Shown here piece by piece: positions 23,660-34,952 of a stretch of DNA of 64,000 nucleotides. Below the pieces are notes generated by a model that made no database searches, was not told the origin of the DNA, and saw only the letters and a list, made by a program, of their open reading frames with translations. Position 1 is the stretch's first letter, and every line of letters starts with the position of its first letter. The stretch is from positions 47,740,001-47,804,000 of the forward strand of contig OZ231126.1 in assembly GCA_965153355.1 (NCBI GenBank). Reading direction: 5' to 3'. This DNA is from Flaccisagitta enflata (taxonomy: Eukaryota; Chaetognatha; Sagittoidea; Aphragmophora). The translations under genes and the position numbers were made by a program.

Positions 23660-24335
23660 GGTCAAGGATGACGACAGTAGATGAAGATGATGACAGTCAT
23701 TGAAGATGATGACAGTCGTTGAAGATGATGACAGTCGTTGAAGATGATGACAGTAGTTGAAGATGATGACAGTAGTTGAAGATGATGACAGTAGTTGAAG
23801 ATGATGACAGTAGTTGAAGATGATGACAGTGGTTGAAGATGATGACAGTGGTTGAAGATGATGACAGTGGTTGAAGATGATGACAGTGGTTGAAGATGAT
23901 GACAGTGGTTGAAGATGATGACAGTGGTTGAAGATGATGACAGTGGTTGAAGATGATGACAGTGGTTGAAGATGATGACAGTGGTTGAAGATGATGACAG
24001 TGGTTGAAGATGATGACAGTGGTTGAAGATGATGACAGTGGTTGAAGATGATGACAGTGGTTGAAGATGACGACAGTGGTTGAAGATGATGACAGTGGTT
24101 GAAGATGATGACAGTGGTTGAAGATGATGACAGTGGTTGAAGATGATGACAGTGGTTGAAGATGATGACAGTGGTTGAAGATGATGACAGTGGTTGAAGA
24201 TGATAACAGTGGTTGAAGATGATGACAGTAGTTGAAGATGATGACAGTAGTTGAAGATGATGACAGTGGTTGAAGATGATGACAGTAGTTGAAGATGATG
24301 ACAGTAGTTGAAGATGATGACAGTAGTTAAAGATG
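23660..24335. repeat. 19-bp minisatellite, unit GACAGTGGTTGAAGATGAT
   Basis: About 35 units. Central units carry GTGG, outer units GTAG as at 1363-1758, so a GTGG variant has spread through the middle. The 272-codon minus-strand frame across it is a repeat artefact. Confidence 0.97.
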
Positions 24336-24860
24336 AATCTTGAAATCCATGATGGCAAACCTAAAGAAAAATCATAATGTAATAAATGAGCAAGTAAAAG
24401 AATTCATCAACATCAATCCTCTATATGAATCGCCTAAGTCCTAGCAACATATTACTACATCAATAAGCTAATATCTTATAAACCAGACTTCAGATTTCAT
24501 TCGAATTTTGCAGGGGCAGTTCAATTAATATTCTTTAATTGTATACCAAATTAATTTTTTTTTTTTTGATGGGGAAAAATGTTAGATAGATGAATGAACA
24601 AATAAATGAATGAATGCATGAATGAATGAATGCATGAAAAAATACATGAATAAAAAAAAAATGAATAAATAAAAAGAAGAAAGGAAAGAAGGAAGGAAGA
24701 AAGAAAAAAAAATGAACACATCTATTAATAAATAGATTAAACTTCAACAGTGTCAATTACTTATTGTAGGAATGAATGCCAGTTTTGGACATTCATGTGA
24801 TTTGAACCAATTGTAAAACATTCCATCTAATGTAAGCACATAAAAAATTTGCTTAGATAA

Positions 24861-24862
<2 letters not shown>
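24336..24862. repeat. Flank shared with 1759-1985, then ATGAATGA tract
   Basis: 24336-24556 repeats the sequence following the first 19-bp array, including one 165-bp repeat unit. 24585-24715 is (ATGA)n/AAGGAAGG simple repeat. Confidence 0.85.
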
Positions 24863-24946
<84 letters not shown>

Positions 24947-24948
24947 GA
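24863..24948. repeat. (AG)n microsatellite
   Basis: About 36 AG units followed by ACAGACAGACAG. Confidence 0.98.
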
Positions 24949-25096
24949 GTCAAAAATGGAAATAGCTGATTTCACACAGTTCAGACACAGTGGTTTGGGG
25001 AAAATTCACGTTATTACGACGTCGTAACAATGTGCATTCAACAGTAACATACTCATTTTTTGCAAGCTGTGTCGTAACTACGTGGTTGCCCCCTAA

Positions 25097-25219
25097 ACAA
25101 GGCCAAGAAGGCCAATAGGATCGTGGATCGTCAAATGAATGTGTTACAGACCGACCAACCAAACAACAGACCAACTGACGGACACAGCCAGTTATAGAGG
25201 TGCTTTGTCGCACTTAAAA
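25097..25219 (+). mobile_element. Short modular element (type 2)
   Basis: ACAAGGCCAAGAAGGCC start; ends GAGGTGCTTTGTCGCACTT then AAAAG. The 5' tag region is altered (AATAGGATCGTGG), so end pairing is not preserved in this copy. Confidence 0.65.
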
Positions 25220-25325
25220 GTTATCATTTATTAAAAACCGTGACGACGACAACAACAACAACGACACCCACACACCTTGAATTAAAGTCCGCGTCAGAAT
25301 GATATTCCGTTACGGACAAAAATAG
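25220..25325 (+). mobile_element. 3' end of the GGACAAAAA-hairpin family (truncated)
   Basis: CGACGACAACAACAACAACG stretch followed by AGTCCGCGTCAGAATGATATT and CCGTTACGGACAAAAAT. The same end, with a perfect stem, closes the element at 37784-38799. Confidence 0.6.
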
Positions 25326-25392
25326 TAATATTTTGCTATATTTTAAATCATGACTCTTTGTGAAGCTGCCTTATTGCTAATATAGACAAAAT

Positions 25393-25503
25393 AGTCGCAA
25401 AAGCGTTAGATGGTCAGCGGTACCCGTTGCCCCTATGTGAGTGCATGTGGGTGTGAGGTGGTTAGAGGGGCAGCGGCCCCAAAGGGGCCGATGACCTATG
25501 CTG
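25393..25503 (+). repeat. GC-rich hairpin module
   Basis: Starts AATAGTCGCAAAAGCGTTAG, then GATGGTCAGCGGTACCCG ... GGGCAGCGGCCCC-AAA-GGGGCCGATGACC. The left GGTCAGCGG...TTGCCC and right GGGCAGCGG...GATGACC parts are imperfect inverted copies, and GGCCCCAAAGGGGCC is itself a hairpin. Other copies: 35389, 35834, 36650, 40985; variants at 27035, 35176, 48575. Function unknown. Confidence 0.75.
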
Positions 25504-25925
25504 TTTTTATTTAGGCCTCAAGGATGGAACTAGGGCCTGGAGGCTGGAATTGGGGCCTTGACGCTTGGATTAGGGCCTTGACGCTTGGATTAGGGCCTTG
25601 AGGCTGGATTTTCAGCTTCAAGGCTGACATTTGAGCTTCGAGGCTGGGATTTGAGCTTTGAGGTTGGGATTTGAGCTTCGGGGCAGGGATTTGAGCTTGG
25701 AAGCTGGTATTTGAGCTTCCAGGCTAGGATTTTAGCTTCAAGGCTGGAATTTGTGCCTTGAAACTGGGATGAGCCTAAAAGCAGGGATTTGAGCCTTGAG
25801 ACTGGGATTTGAGCCTTGAGACTGGGATTTGAGCCTGGAGACTGAGATTCAAGCCTCAAGGCTGGGATTTGAGCTTTGAAGCGGGGATTTGAGCCTTGAA
25901 GCTAGGATTTGGCCGCTGCCCAACT
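25504..25925. repeat. 20-bp G-rich minisatellite
   Basis: About 20 units of the type GGGATTTGAGCCTTGAGGCT. Ends with GGCCGCTGCCC (25911-25921), a remnant of the inverted hairpin that bounds such arrays elsewhere (36430-36540, 37200-37250, 45985). Confidence 0.92.
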
Positions 25926-26213
25926 ACAAAATTTCTTGCAAAACTGCAAATTTTATGCCTTGAAAGCATGTGTAAGACATGTCTTATAAACAGGTGCGCT
26001 CTAGCGGTGCTCTACTATTTCTTTCTAAGACCCACAGGCAGAGGAAGCGAATGGGAGGCGAATGAGACAAAGATAGCCAATACACAGCAAAAGCAATCAA
26101 ACACTACAGAGTGTGAGGTCGACCTTTCTATGACCACCTCTTAAATTGGTTTTGCAACTAATACATCACTGTCAGCTCGGTCGGCAAAGGGAAGAAAAGG
26201 CGCCGAGCCCCAA
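25926..26213. other. Unique spacer
   Basis: Nothing recognised. An 82-codon frame (25896-26144) begins in the minisatellite and is not convincing. Confidence 0.3.
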
Positions 26214-26427
26214 CTAAGTGACGTTGGAGCAACTCACTCGTGAACGCCGTACAGACAGTACAGTCCAATCATACCGATACAAGACTGAAAACATATTAAC
26301 TGATGAAGTTTTAAACCAGTATCTGTCAACTGTAGATCTTTTAAAAAACAAAATTGATTTCAGCAAGAGTGAATGGGAGAGAGAGAAAGACCAAGAGGGC
26401 GAGAGTAAGAGAGCATTAAGAGAGTGA
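26214..26427 (+). CDS. Weak exon candidate, charged helical peptide
   Basis: After a possible acceptor (cccaactaag) an open frame reads VTLEQLTRERR and continues with LTDEVLNQYLSTVDLLKNKI before running into GAGAGA-derived residues (EREKDQEGESK). The first 55 codons look like helical protein and have mixed codon use, the rest is repeat-derived. No family recognised, no downstream exon identified. Confidence 0.25.
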
Positions 26428-26640
<213 letters not shown>

Positions 26641-27030
26641 TGTGTAAATTTGTTTCTCATTTTTTTTCTCCATTCATTGACAGTCTTACGATACGCTGGC
26701 AAGTCATCCAAGCAGGCCCGGCCAGAGCGGGTCCCTCTCCTGGCTCCCTTGGTTGGGCTCCCCTCCCTCTTCAGCTCCTTCCTTTACTCTTAATATTTAA
26801 ACTTCTGCAATATTTTTTTACTGCCTTAAAGTTTGTTCCAGTGTTGAAACTTCAGCCTCCAAAACTTGTAACTTAGAAACTTTCTTCTTTCACTTTCTTT
26901 TTTTTTTCTTTTTTTCTTCTTTTTTTTTTCTTTTTTTCTTATATTATAAAGGCTCTTACAGATTCCACTGGTGCCCGGGCCCTCCATCTCAGATGGGGTG
27001 ACCCCCCTCTGGCCGGGCCTGCATCCAAGG
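26641..27030. other. Spacer with polypyrimidine tract and a GC-rich hairpin
   Basis: 26880-26942 is (TTTTC)n. 26960-27022 has GTGCCCGGGCCC ... GGGGTGACCCCCC ... GGCCGGGCCTGC, which can fold; it resembles 26715-26760. No gene. Confidence 0.45.
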
Positions 27031-27165
27031 ATTGCATATGGTTAGCGGTATCCATTGCCGTGCTTCATTGCTGTTTCAAGGTAGTGAGGTCTGAGCAGGG
27101 ACATATGTAACGGTTCACTCCTGTGTTCTCCAAAACATCGGCTCTTTGGGGCCGCTGCCCAAACA
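27031..27165 (+). repeat. Diverged GC-rich hairpin module
   Basis: ATGGTTAGCGGTATCCATTGCC at the start and CATCGGCTCTTTGGGGCCGC then TGCCC at the end correspond to the module at 25393, but the second half is inverted relative to it. Confidence 0.5.
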
Positions 27166-27395
27166 CACACACATACACACATACACACACACACACTGTC
27201 TTTCTTTTCACCCTTTCTTTCTTTCTTACCTACTTTCACCTACTTCCTTTTTTTCTCTCTTTCGTTCTTTTATTCTTTCTTTCTGCTTTCTTTCTTTCCT
27301 TCCTTCCTTCCTTCCTTCCTTCCTTCCTTCCTTCCTTCCTTCCTTCCTTCCTTCCCTTCTCTCTGTCGTTTTTTCTTTCTATTTCTTTCTCTCCA
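27166..27395. repeat. CA, CTTT and (TTCC)n microsatellites
   Basis: ACACAC words, CTTTCTTT, then about 15 TTCC units at 27293-27355. Confidence 0.97.
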
Positions 27396-28156
27396 TGAAA
27401 AAATTCGTTACACATAACTCAGAAATACTATTTTCACTGGAAAGACTCTGTTACCGACTATTTTTCGTTAGTCAGTTTGTTTGAGGCGATTTTTGGATGA
27501 TGGAAATTTCAAAGATGGTCGTTTCCTAATTCAAGCTGACGGTGCCACCCTCATAGGTAGCGAGGGAGAGTGAAACCGACAACGTCAAATTTATTTTTTG
27601 TCAAAAATCGCTCAGTTTTATATTTTCCTATGTATATGGAACACAAAATAATTGGTTTATGTCATATATATGATCAAATTATCCTATATCAATTACTATC
27701 TATTCATATAGATCACGGAGAGGCCAATAACTATCGTGAAATAGCGGTGTTCAAACAGTATATATCAGCTATGCCAATTTCATCATATTTAGTTAATTAC
27801 GAACAAATAAAAACGCCTCTTAATATGGCGTTATGATTTATAACTTTTTATAGGAAAAACTTTGTAAAATTTGTGATCGAACGCCGTTGGCTGCGTCCAA
27901 ATCGGCTCACCCGATCGGCGCCGCCAGCCTCGCATAAGTTAAAAAAATTTAATCGGCAAAAAATCATCAAGGTTGTTGTCTTTGTTTAAACGCACAAAGT
28001 TGCGGCTGTTACGAATACGGATCGGAGGGAGATTTTTTCTTCCTGCACAATTTTTTTAGATAATTTTTGTGAAAGTATATGTTTCAGCATATCATTCGAA
28101 TCCTCTTTTCATGAAGATTATGAAAATCATAATGGATATTATTTTCTCGAAAAGCT
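27396..28156. other. Spacer without recognised gene
   Basis: Mixed sequence; 27880-27935 is locally CpG-rich (GATCGGCGCCGCC). An 88-codon plus frame (27570-27836) has AT-biased codons and no motif; I do not call it. Confidence 0.3.
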
Positions 28157-29640
28157 GTGGTTATTGTGACCACAGACTCGAAAACCATGATCACAGCCTC
28201 GAAAACCTTGACCACAGTTTCGAAAATCGAGACCACAAACTTGAAACTTGCAACCAGAGACTCGAAAATCGCGCCCACAGACTCGAAAATCGCGCCCACG
28301 GACTCGAAAATTGCGCCCACGGACTCGAAAATTGCGCCCACAGACTTGGAAATAGAGACCATAGACTTGGAAATTGAGACCACAGACTTGGAAATCGAGA
28401 CCACAGACCCAGAAATCGAGACCACAGACTCAGAAATCGAGACCACAGACTCGGAAATCGAGACCACAGACTTGGAAATCGAGACCACAGACTCGGAAAT
28501 CGAGACCACAGACTCGGAAATTGAGACCACAGACTCGGAAAACAAGACCACAGACTCGGAAAACAAGACCACAGACTCGGAAAACAAGACCACAGACTCA
28601 GAAAACGAGACCAGAGACTCGGAAATTGCGCCCCCATACTTGGAAATCGCGACCACAGACTCAAAAATCGCGACCAAGAACTCGGCAATTGCGACCACAG
28701 ACTTAAAAATCGCGCCCACATACTCAAAAATTGCGCCCACAGATTTGGAAATTGCGTCCACAGACTCGGAAATTGCGCCCACAGACTCGGAAACTGTGTT
28801 CATCAACTCTGAAATCGCGTTCACCGACTCTGAAATCGCAACCACCAACTCTGATATCGAGACCACAGACTCAGAAATTGAAACCACAGACTTGGAAACC
28901 GAGACCACAGAGTCGGATATTGAGGCCACAGACTCGGAAATCGAGGCCACAGACTCGGAAATTGAGACCACAGACTTGGAAATCGAGACCACAGACTTGG
29001 AAATCGAGACCACAGACTCGGAAATCAACCACAGACTCGGAAATCAACCACAGACTCGGAAATCAAGACTACAGACTCGGAAATCAAGACTAGAGACTCG
29101 GAAATCAAGACTAGAGACTCGGAAATCGAGACCACAGACTCGGAAATTGAGACCACAGACTCGAAAATTGAGACCACAGACCCAGAAATCGAGACCACAG
29201 ACCCAGAAATCGAGACCACAGACTCGGAAATCGAGACCACAGACTCGGAAATTGAGACCACAGACTCGGAAATCGAGACCACAGACTCGGAAATCGAGAC
29301 CACAGACTCGGAAATCGAGACCACAGACTCGGAAATCGAGACCACAGACCCGGAAATCGAGACCACAGACTCGGAAATCGAGACCACAGACTCGGAAATT
29401 GAGACCACAGACTCGGAAATGAGACCACAGACTCGGAAATCGAGACCACAGACTCGGAAATGAAGACCATAGACTCGGAGATCGAGACCACAGACTCGGA
29501 AATTGAGAAACAGACTCGGAAATTGAGAAACAGACTGGGATATCAAGACCACAGACTCGGATATCGAGACCACAGACTCGGATATTGAGACCACAGACTC
29601 GGATATCGAGACCACAGACTCGGATATTGAGTGAGCAAGC
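28157..29640. repeat. 21-bp minisatellite, unit GAGACCACAGACTCGGAAATC
   Basis: About 70 units. The 21-bp period equals seven codons, so three frames per strand stay open for long distances: plus 28157-29422 (ETTDSEI heptapeptide, 421 codons) and minus 28084-29028 (SVVSISE heptapeptide). The left third has GCGCCCAC variants, the middle AACAAGACC variants, the right third is homogeneous. The plus frame is lost at ~29420 where a unit has 20 bp. I treat it as a minisatellite because no splice-linked non-repetitive exon is attached, but a repetitive secreted or cytoskeletal protein is not excluded. Confidence 0.93.
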
Positions 29641-29956
29641 GAGCCGGTGAATGGAGCAAGGAACAAAGCGAGTGTAGCCAAGCAGACCGCTGCAAAAGCG
29701 AGTGAGCGGTGGGAGCGAACAAACATAGTGGGCATCCAACCCGCATCCACACCCAAACCCCCACACACGGACCGACGGACCGACAAAGCCATATTTGAGG
29801 TTGCTTCATCATTTGGGCAGGAGTGGTGAGGCCAAAGACCGCAAAAAAAAAAACAAACAAAAAAGTGTGACGGACTGACATATGGACAGACGGACAGATG
29901 GACCGATGGATGGACCAACAAAGCGGGTTGTAGGGTCGCGTCACACGCGACTGAAA
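29641..29956 (+). mobile_element. Modular element (type 1), 3' part
   Basis: Contains CATTTGGGCAGGAGTGGTGAGG, GGACGGACAGATGGACCG, AAAGCGGGTTGTAGGGTCGCG and ends GTCGCGTCACACGCGACTGAAAAG. The 5' ACAAGGCC start is not seen. 29641-29700 is GCAAGCGAG-rich sequence. Confidence 0.6.
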
Positions 29957-29989
29957 AGATGAAAAGGATGATATTGTGCTAGCGGCCAA

Positions 29990-29990
29990 C

Positions 29991-30037
<47 letters not shown>

Positions 30038-30184
30038 CTGTTGTAATTGTAACTCTGATTCCGATATTTGTCAGAGATGAGAGAGCAGAAAAACGGAGCT
30101 TTTTCGCTTTCGAAACCTCCTTCGAATATTCTTATTCCACCTCTCAACATTCACGTTCGTGGACACATTCCCACACACACTCAG

Positions 30185-30280
<96 letters not shown>

Positions 30281-30290
30281 TCTCAGTGAA
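29990..30290. repeat. (AG)n and (AC)n microsatellites
   Basis: (GA)n at 29995-30033 and about 45 AC units at 30187-30280, separated by 150 bp of unique sequence. Confidence 0.97.
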
Positions 30291-30299
30291 TGTGTGTGT

Positions 30300-30498
30300 G
30301 AGAATGTGTGTTGACCTAACCGTAGATGAATATGATCATGAATGAAATGACTAGTAACATGAATGATGAACGTGATGAGTTCTCATACGATTTTATTCGT
30401 TTTCAGCGATTTTTCACTCGAGCGTGACTGACTGACTGATCGACCAACCAACCAACCAATGGACAATGCCTATAGAGGTGCTATGGCGCACCTAAAAA
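30300..30498 (+). mobile_element. Modular element (type 2 end)
   Basis: TTGACCTAACCGTAGATGAA start region, GATCGACCAACCAACCAACC stretch and 3' hairpin AGGTGCTATGGCGCACCT then AAAAAC. A reverse-oriented relative is at 31953-32260 (TTAGGTGCGCCATAGCAC ... CACGGTTAGGTCGG). Confidence 0.65.
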
Positions 30499-30573
30499 CG
30501 ATTCAACGCGCGACTCTCATCAATTTCTCAATGAAATGACAAATAAAAGATATTATAATCGGATGATGCAGAA

Positions 30574-30806
30574 CAAGGCCAACACCAGTGAGTCGCGTGT
30601 GAGATTTTCAGATTGACTTACAATGACTTGAAATGACTTACAATGATTAAGAATGATTCAGTATACTCTTAAATGGCTTTAAATGACTTCAAAAAACAAA
30701 ATCAAAGAAAAAAGTAGTCTGACGTACTGACCAACTAACCAACCAACGGACGGATGGACGGACAGACAAAGCGGGGTGTCGAGTCGCGTGCACGCGACTA
30801 GAAAAG
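30574..30806 (+). mobile_element. Modular element (type 1) with AATGACTT core
   Basis: ACAAGGCCAACACCAGTGAG start, tag AGTCGCGTGTGAG, core of ACTTACAATG and AAATGACTT words, GACGGACAGACAAAGCGGGG, then hairpin AGTCGCGTGCACGCGACT and AGAAAAG. Sister to 16224-16587. Confidence 0.75.
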
Positions 30807-31204
30807 CAGGAGCAGAGCATCTGTTAAAACGGGGCAACAATAACCTTGAGGACGGGTAGGCAGGGGCGTACAACCCCATTCACACACAAAAAGACATACA
30901 CAAACGCAACTTCTCAAATGTGCGTTTTCATTCTTCCGACTCCATTGTCATGGACGGAAGGACCGACACGATGGACAATTTTTGGTTGCATGCTACGCGA
31001 CTCTACACTCAGCGTAATCAGACCGTCTGTCCATCAGTCCGTCTATCGGTCTCAGCAGGCCTGATTTTAGAGCGAGCCCGCAAGCCCGATGCTCTCTGTC
31101 TCGCTCCTATGAAATCATTGCCGACACTGGGAGTGATTCAGAAATATGCTAGGTCCTAGCCTAGGATGATACCCAGTTGCATCTTAGCACCTCTATAAGA
31201 TGCT
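30807..31204. mobile_element. Degraded modular-element pieces
   Basis: GGGTAGGCAGGGGCG (30855), GACGGAAGGACCGACACG (30953), CATGCTACGCGACTC (30989) and GTCCATCAGTCCGTCTATCG (31030) are family words in mixed orientation. 31125-31203 (AGTGATTCAGAAATATGCTAG ... AGCACCTCTATAAGATGC) is repeated at 32060-32127. Confidence 0.55.
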
Positions 31205-31423
31205 TTGACCAGTACGGAACGGAACGAAGGTCGCGGTGAGGGAAAAGTTCGTCTGCTTGCAGCAATCAAGTCGCAGATGGCATATTGTCAACAGATTCTC
31301 GAGCAGCCCGTCGTCAAGGCTGATTGGTCATACAGCCATAATTCGGTGGCCTGTGACATTCCAACTCTCACTTCAAAGCTGACAAAGCTCATTCATCAAG
31401 CATCATCCAAATCCGTGGAATAA
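31205..31423 (+). CDS. Possible terminal exon of an unidentified gene
   Basis: Open frame of 72 codons ending TAA. After a low-complexity start (TERNEGRGEGK) it reads VRLLAAIKSQMAYCQQILEQ and later SHNSVACDIPTLTSKLTKLI, with varied codons and no tandem repeats. A possible acceptor (gctttgaccag) lies just upstream but is in a repeat-derived stretch. No homologue recognised. The following sequence is AT-rich as expected for a 3' untranslated region. Confidence 0.35.
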   Translation: MTSTERNEGRGEGKVRLLAAIKSQMAYCQQILEQPVVKADWSYSHNSVACDIPTLTSKLTKLIHQASSKSVE

Positions 31424-31666
31424 TTACGACAATTATTTTTACTGTATGCAGTGAGTGAATTTTTCTTTTTTGAAAATCCTAACCTTTTATCATTCATGAA
31501 ACCTGAATCCGCGGAGAAGTCTTACTGCAAATTTTACACAATCTCTATTGTTCTTATTTTATGTCATGCATTCAATGAATTATTAAAGAATTCTTAGGTG
31601 TTTTATAAAACACGTATTGAAACAATATTAAGTTTTTTTTTGAAGAATGAGTTTTTATTTTCAAAA

Positions 31667-31670
<4 letters not shown>
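31424..31670. other. AT-rich spacer
   Basis: Nothing recognised. Confidence 0.3.
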
Positions 31671-31755
<85 letters not shown>

Positions 31756-31770
31756 CAGACAGACAGAGCT
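31671..31770. repeat. (AG)n microsatellite
   Basis: About 40 AG units, then CGAGACAGACAGACAG. Confidence 0.98.
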
Positions 31771-31952
31771 ATGAAATTCAAATAAGTTAGGATTTGATCA
31801 CAAAAATGTCATATCTTCTTAAACTGGCCAATCTTCGCCAGTTTTAAGCCTGTAATATTAATTGAAATTATACTGTGCACAGCGTGAATATTTTTTTTTC
31901 TTTCTATGAGGTTTAGTTATGGGATATGTTCAAAAAACAAAAAACAAAGCCA

Positions 31953-32260
31953 TTTTTAGGTGCGCCATAGCACTTCTATAAGAGGCTCTGTCTGTTGGTT
32001 GGTTGGTTGGTTGGTCGGTCACGCTTGAGTTGAAAATCTCGAAAAGAAGCAAATATCACTGGGAATGATTCGGAAATATGCTAGGATGATACCCAGTTGC
32101 ATCTCAGCACCTCTATAAGATGCTTTGTCTATCCGTCCATTCGTCGGTCACGCTCAAATGAAAAATCGCTAAAAATGTTTGAAAACAATTGAAAACTCAT
32201 TTCGTACATCATTGATGATACTCATCATTTCATTCACTGAAACAATCAGCCACGGTTAGG
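31953..32260 (-). mobile_element. Tandem pair of modular-element ends, reverse orientation
   Basis: TTTTTAGGTGCGCCATAGCAC (31954) with GGTTGGTTGGTTGGTTGGTC, then a second end with AGCACCTCTATAAGATGC and GTCCGTTCGTCGGTC-like words, each followed by GTCACGCT and an AAAATC core. The far end CACGGTTAGGTCGG matches 30320. Confidence 0.6.
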
Positions 32261-32559
32261 TCGGATAGGTCTGAGGATGGGTCTGATAGAGCTAGGGATA
32301 GGTCTGATAGAGCTGGTTATAGGTCTGATAGAACTGGTTATAGGTCTTATGGAGCTCTACATTTTGGTCACCTGTTTTTCATAAATCAATCAAAAACAAG
32401 AAAGAAAAAAAAGGAGGTTCATCCCGTCTGAGGAATAAGGATTTCTAGCTCAAAGGAAAGGGGGGTCAAAAAGGCGAGTCCTGTGGCACCTATCATGTTG
32501 GGTCTTGAAATGTGCGCATTACCTTGGGGAATTCTAATCCAGGCTTGCTTGAACAATAT
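32261..32559. repeat. GATAGGTCTGATAGAGCTGG short tandem repeat and spacer
   Basis: Four to five imperfect ~22-bp units at 32270-32350, then unique sequence. Confidence 0.6.
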
Positions 32560-33420
32560 CAGGTGCGTGTTCGAATGTCTAAAAAAAAAGTGCCCAAAAT
32601 GGCCATTTTTGGCGTTTTTTGGCCTAAAACCTATCTTAAACTTGGAAATAAGCCTTGAAATTTCACATGTGCTGGAGCCTAAATAAGCTGTATCTAAATA
32701 ATTATGAGGCTGTAAAAATTCTAAGGTATCTAAATTTTGAAAAAACAGCTTTTTCGCGATGTGGTTACCCCCCTAAAAGTTGATCGATTTACACAAAATT
32801 TTTACTGGAGGTACTTCACGTTATGGACTACCTCCATGTGAAATGTCATCAAAATCAGAGCACTTTAAGTACCAAAAATTGCGTTCGAAAATCCCAAATT
32901 CTGGAAAAAAAAACCAAAAATCGTCTTTGAGCCTGAGACATTGCCATAATATGGCAGGCACCTATGAACCATGGGCCAAAATTCCTTTAGAAGACTCTTG
33001 GTGATGCCCAAAAAAAATTTGGCGGCCCTGAGAGCCTTTTTTGGGTGTCAAATAACAATTTAGCGAAGACCGTAAAACCAAAAATCGCAAAAATGGCCAA
33101 TTTTTGGCCTTTTTTCAACCTTTAACCCAAAAAAAAGGTTGAAATATGGCCCTGAAATTTCAAAAGCACATGTATTAGACCCTTCTGATGCTTTTTTGTA
33201 AAAAAAATTTAGTTTTTGAAGATTTTAAGGTACCTTAATTTTGAAAAAACAGCTATTTTGCGATTTTTTAAAAGAAAAAAAAATACCGTTGCCCCCCTAA
33301 AAGTTGACCGATTTGAACAAAATTTTTACTGGAGGTACTTCACATTATGGACTACCTCCATGTAAAATTTCATCAAAATCGGAGCACTTTCAGTACCAAA
33401 AATTGTGAATAGAAATGAGA
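32560..33420. repeat. ~510-bp tandem duplication, AT-rich
   Basis: 32570-32890 and 33085-33410 share ordered words: AAATGGCCA, GAAAAAACAGCT, CCCCCCTAAAAGTTGA, CTGGAGGTACTTCAC, GGACTACCTCCATGT, ATCAAAATC. No gene. Style resembles the arms of the palindrome at 50149-55880. Confidence 0.75.
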
Positions 33421-34337
33421 TTTTTCATATTTTTACGGATTTTTTTCTCGCTCACCTATCTTTGAGCGGTCATAACTTTTGAATGGTTTGACCAATTTGG
33501 TCGCGCAAAAAAAGGATGGACGCCCCTTGGAAAACTCAACATTTTGGTCACCGATTTTCATAAATCCATCAAAAAATGACTTGGCTATAATCGTTTGAAT
33601 GGAAAAGATCAGCTGACAAAGCTTTTTATGTGGACTAGGGCTAAATTTGATGATGTTTGCGCCCCTCTAAGGCCAGCCAATGGGTCAAATCTTTGTTAAA
33701 TAATCTTACCAAACATATAAATATACATTAGGACCAAAAACGAAACTTTTTGCCGATATTTAGATTTTCACTCCCCCTGGCTATCATAGGCGTCAATTTT
33801 CAAAGTGCGTTTTATCCAGATTTCTTTTTGTTATCGCTTAGTATGATGTTTCAAGGGTTGGAAAACAAGTTTTGTTTATCTTAGCAGCCCCTCAATTTTC
33901 TATGAGCCTGAATTTCGTTCAGAGATATACAAATCAGGAAAAGATTATCCTTGGCCAAGATTAAGCCTGTCAAAACCGCGCTAGTATCTTCAATCCATTG
34001 CGCTTGGTAGAAACTTAACAATTGGTACATGTAGGTGATAGTAAGAAGCCAAATTGCTTATTGATTATTACTGATTAGCACTGTATAATGCAAATTAGGT
34101 TGTGCGATCACGACAGACGTTTCACTTTGTTTCTTTCCAAATAGCCTTTGTTGTTTTAGAAACAAGCATTTTGTTTTCGCAAACGTAGTATCTACAACTT
34201 ACGTCGCTCTCGTCAACTTATGATTCTTCAATCTTCGGATTATTATTTATTTATCATTTGAACATAAACCTGTGCATTAATCGGTAAGTACATTAATTCC
34301 TATTCTGTTTTCAGACAGAGTTTTAATGTGGAGGCAC
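33421..34337. other. AT-rich spacer
   Basis: No gene or defined repeat. GGTAAGTACATTAATTCC at 34282 followed by TTTTCAG at 34305 looks like a very short intron but no coding exons flank it convincingly. Confidence 0.3.
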
Positions 34338-34342
34338 AGGGA

Positions 34343-34952
34343 CACAGTGGGCCTTAACTAGGTATGAGTTTCCCCTGTGGTAGTAACTTGTATGATTAGG
34401 TACAATCTATAGTAGAGAATTGATGTAAACCCTTGAAAAAAAATTCCCCTTAAAAATTTTTGCAAAAATCGTTAAAAGTGTCAATTTTTGTATATATCTA
34501 CAAAAAGATCTCAAAGATATATCAGTTTCAAAATTCTGACTCAAGATTCACATTCCTGGTGAAATTTCCAATCATTTGATAGATCACACTATATACTTTC
34601 ATGAAAAAATAAGATTTTCATATTTTAAACCACGGCTGCTTTTTTTGTAACGGTGGCATAAAAAATTAAAATTTTATTATTTCATGAAAGTATATAGTGT
34701 GACCTATCAAATAATTGGAAATTTCACCAGGAATGTGAATCTTTAGTCAGAAATGTGAAACTGATATATCCTTAAGATATGTAGGTATATATATACGAAA
34801 ATTAATACTTTTTAACAATTTTTGCAAAAATTTTCAAGGGAAATTTTTTTTTAAGAATTAACATCAAATCTCCACTATGGATTGTACCTACTCATACAAG
34901 TCATTACCATTGGGGATTTTTTTCAACTCATACCCAGTTAAGGCCCACTGTG
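34343..34952. mobile_element. Foldback element with CACAGTGGGCC ends, 610 bp
   Basis: Left end CACAGTGGGCCTTAACTAGG; the reverse complement of the right end reads CACAGTGGGCCTTAACTGGG. The arms stay similar for about 280 bases each (GTATGAG, CTTGTATGA, GGTACAATC, TATATCAGTTTCA, GATTCACATTCCTGG, ATATACTTTCATGAAA). The flanks AGGGA (34338-34342) and CGGGA (34953-34957) agree at 4 of 5. No coding. The ends match those of the giant palindrome at 5589 and 21355, so they are probably one family. Confidence 0.82.

Noticed and set aside
23540-24358. 272-codon minus frame
   Set aside because: Translation of the 19-bp minisatellite with a 19-residue period.
28157-29422. 421-codon open frame as a protein gene
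   Set aside because: It is a translated 21-bp minisatellite, open on both strands, without attached unique exons; kept as a finding only.
34282-34311. 30-bp intron in a gene interrupted by the 34343 foldback
   Set aside because: GTAAG...TTTTCAG spacing is too short for a credible intron here and flanking sequence shows no sustained coding frame.
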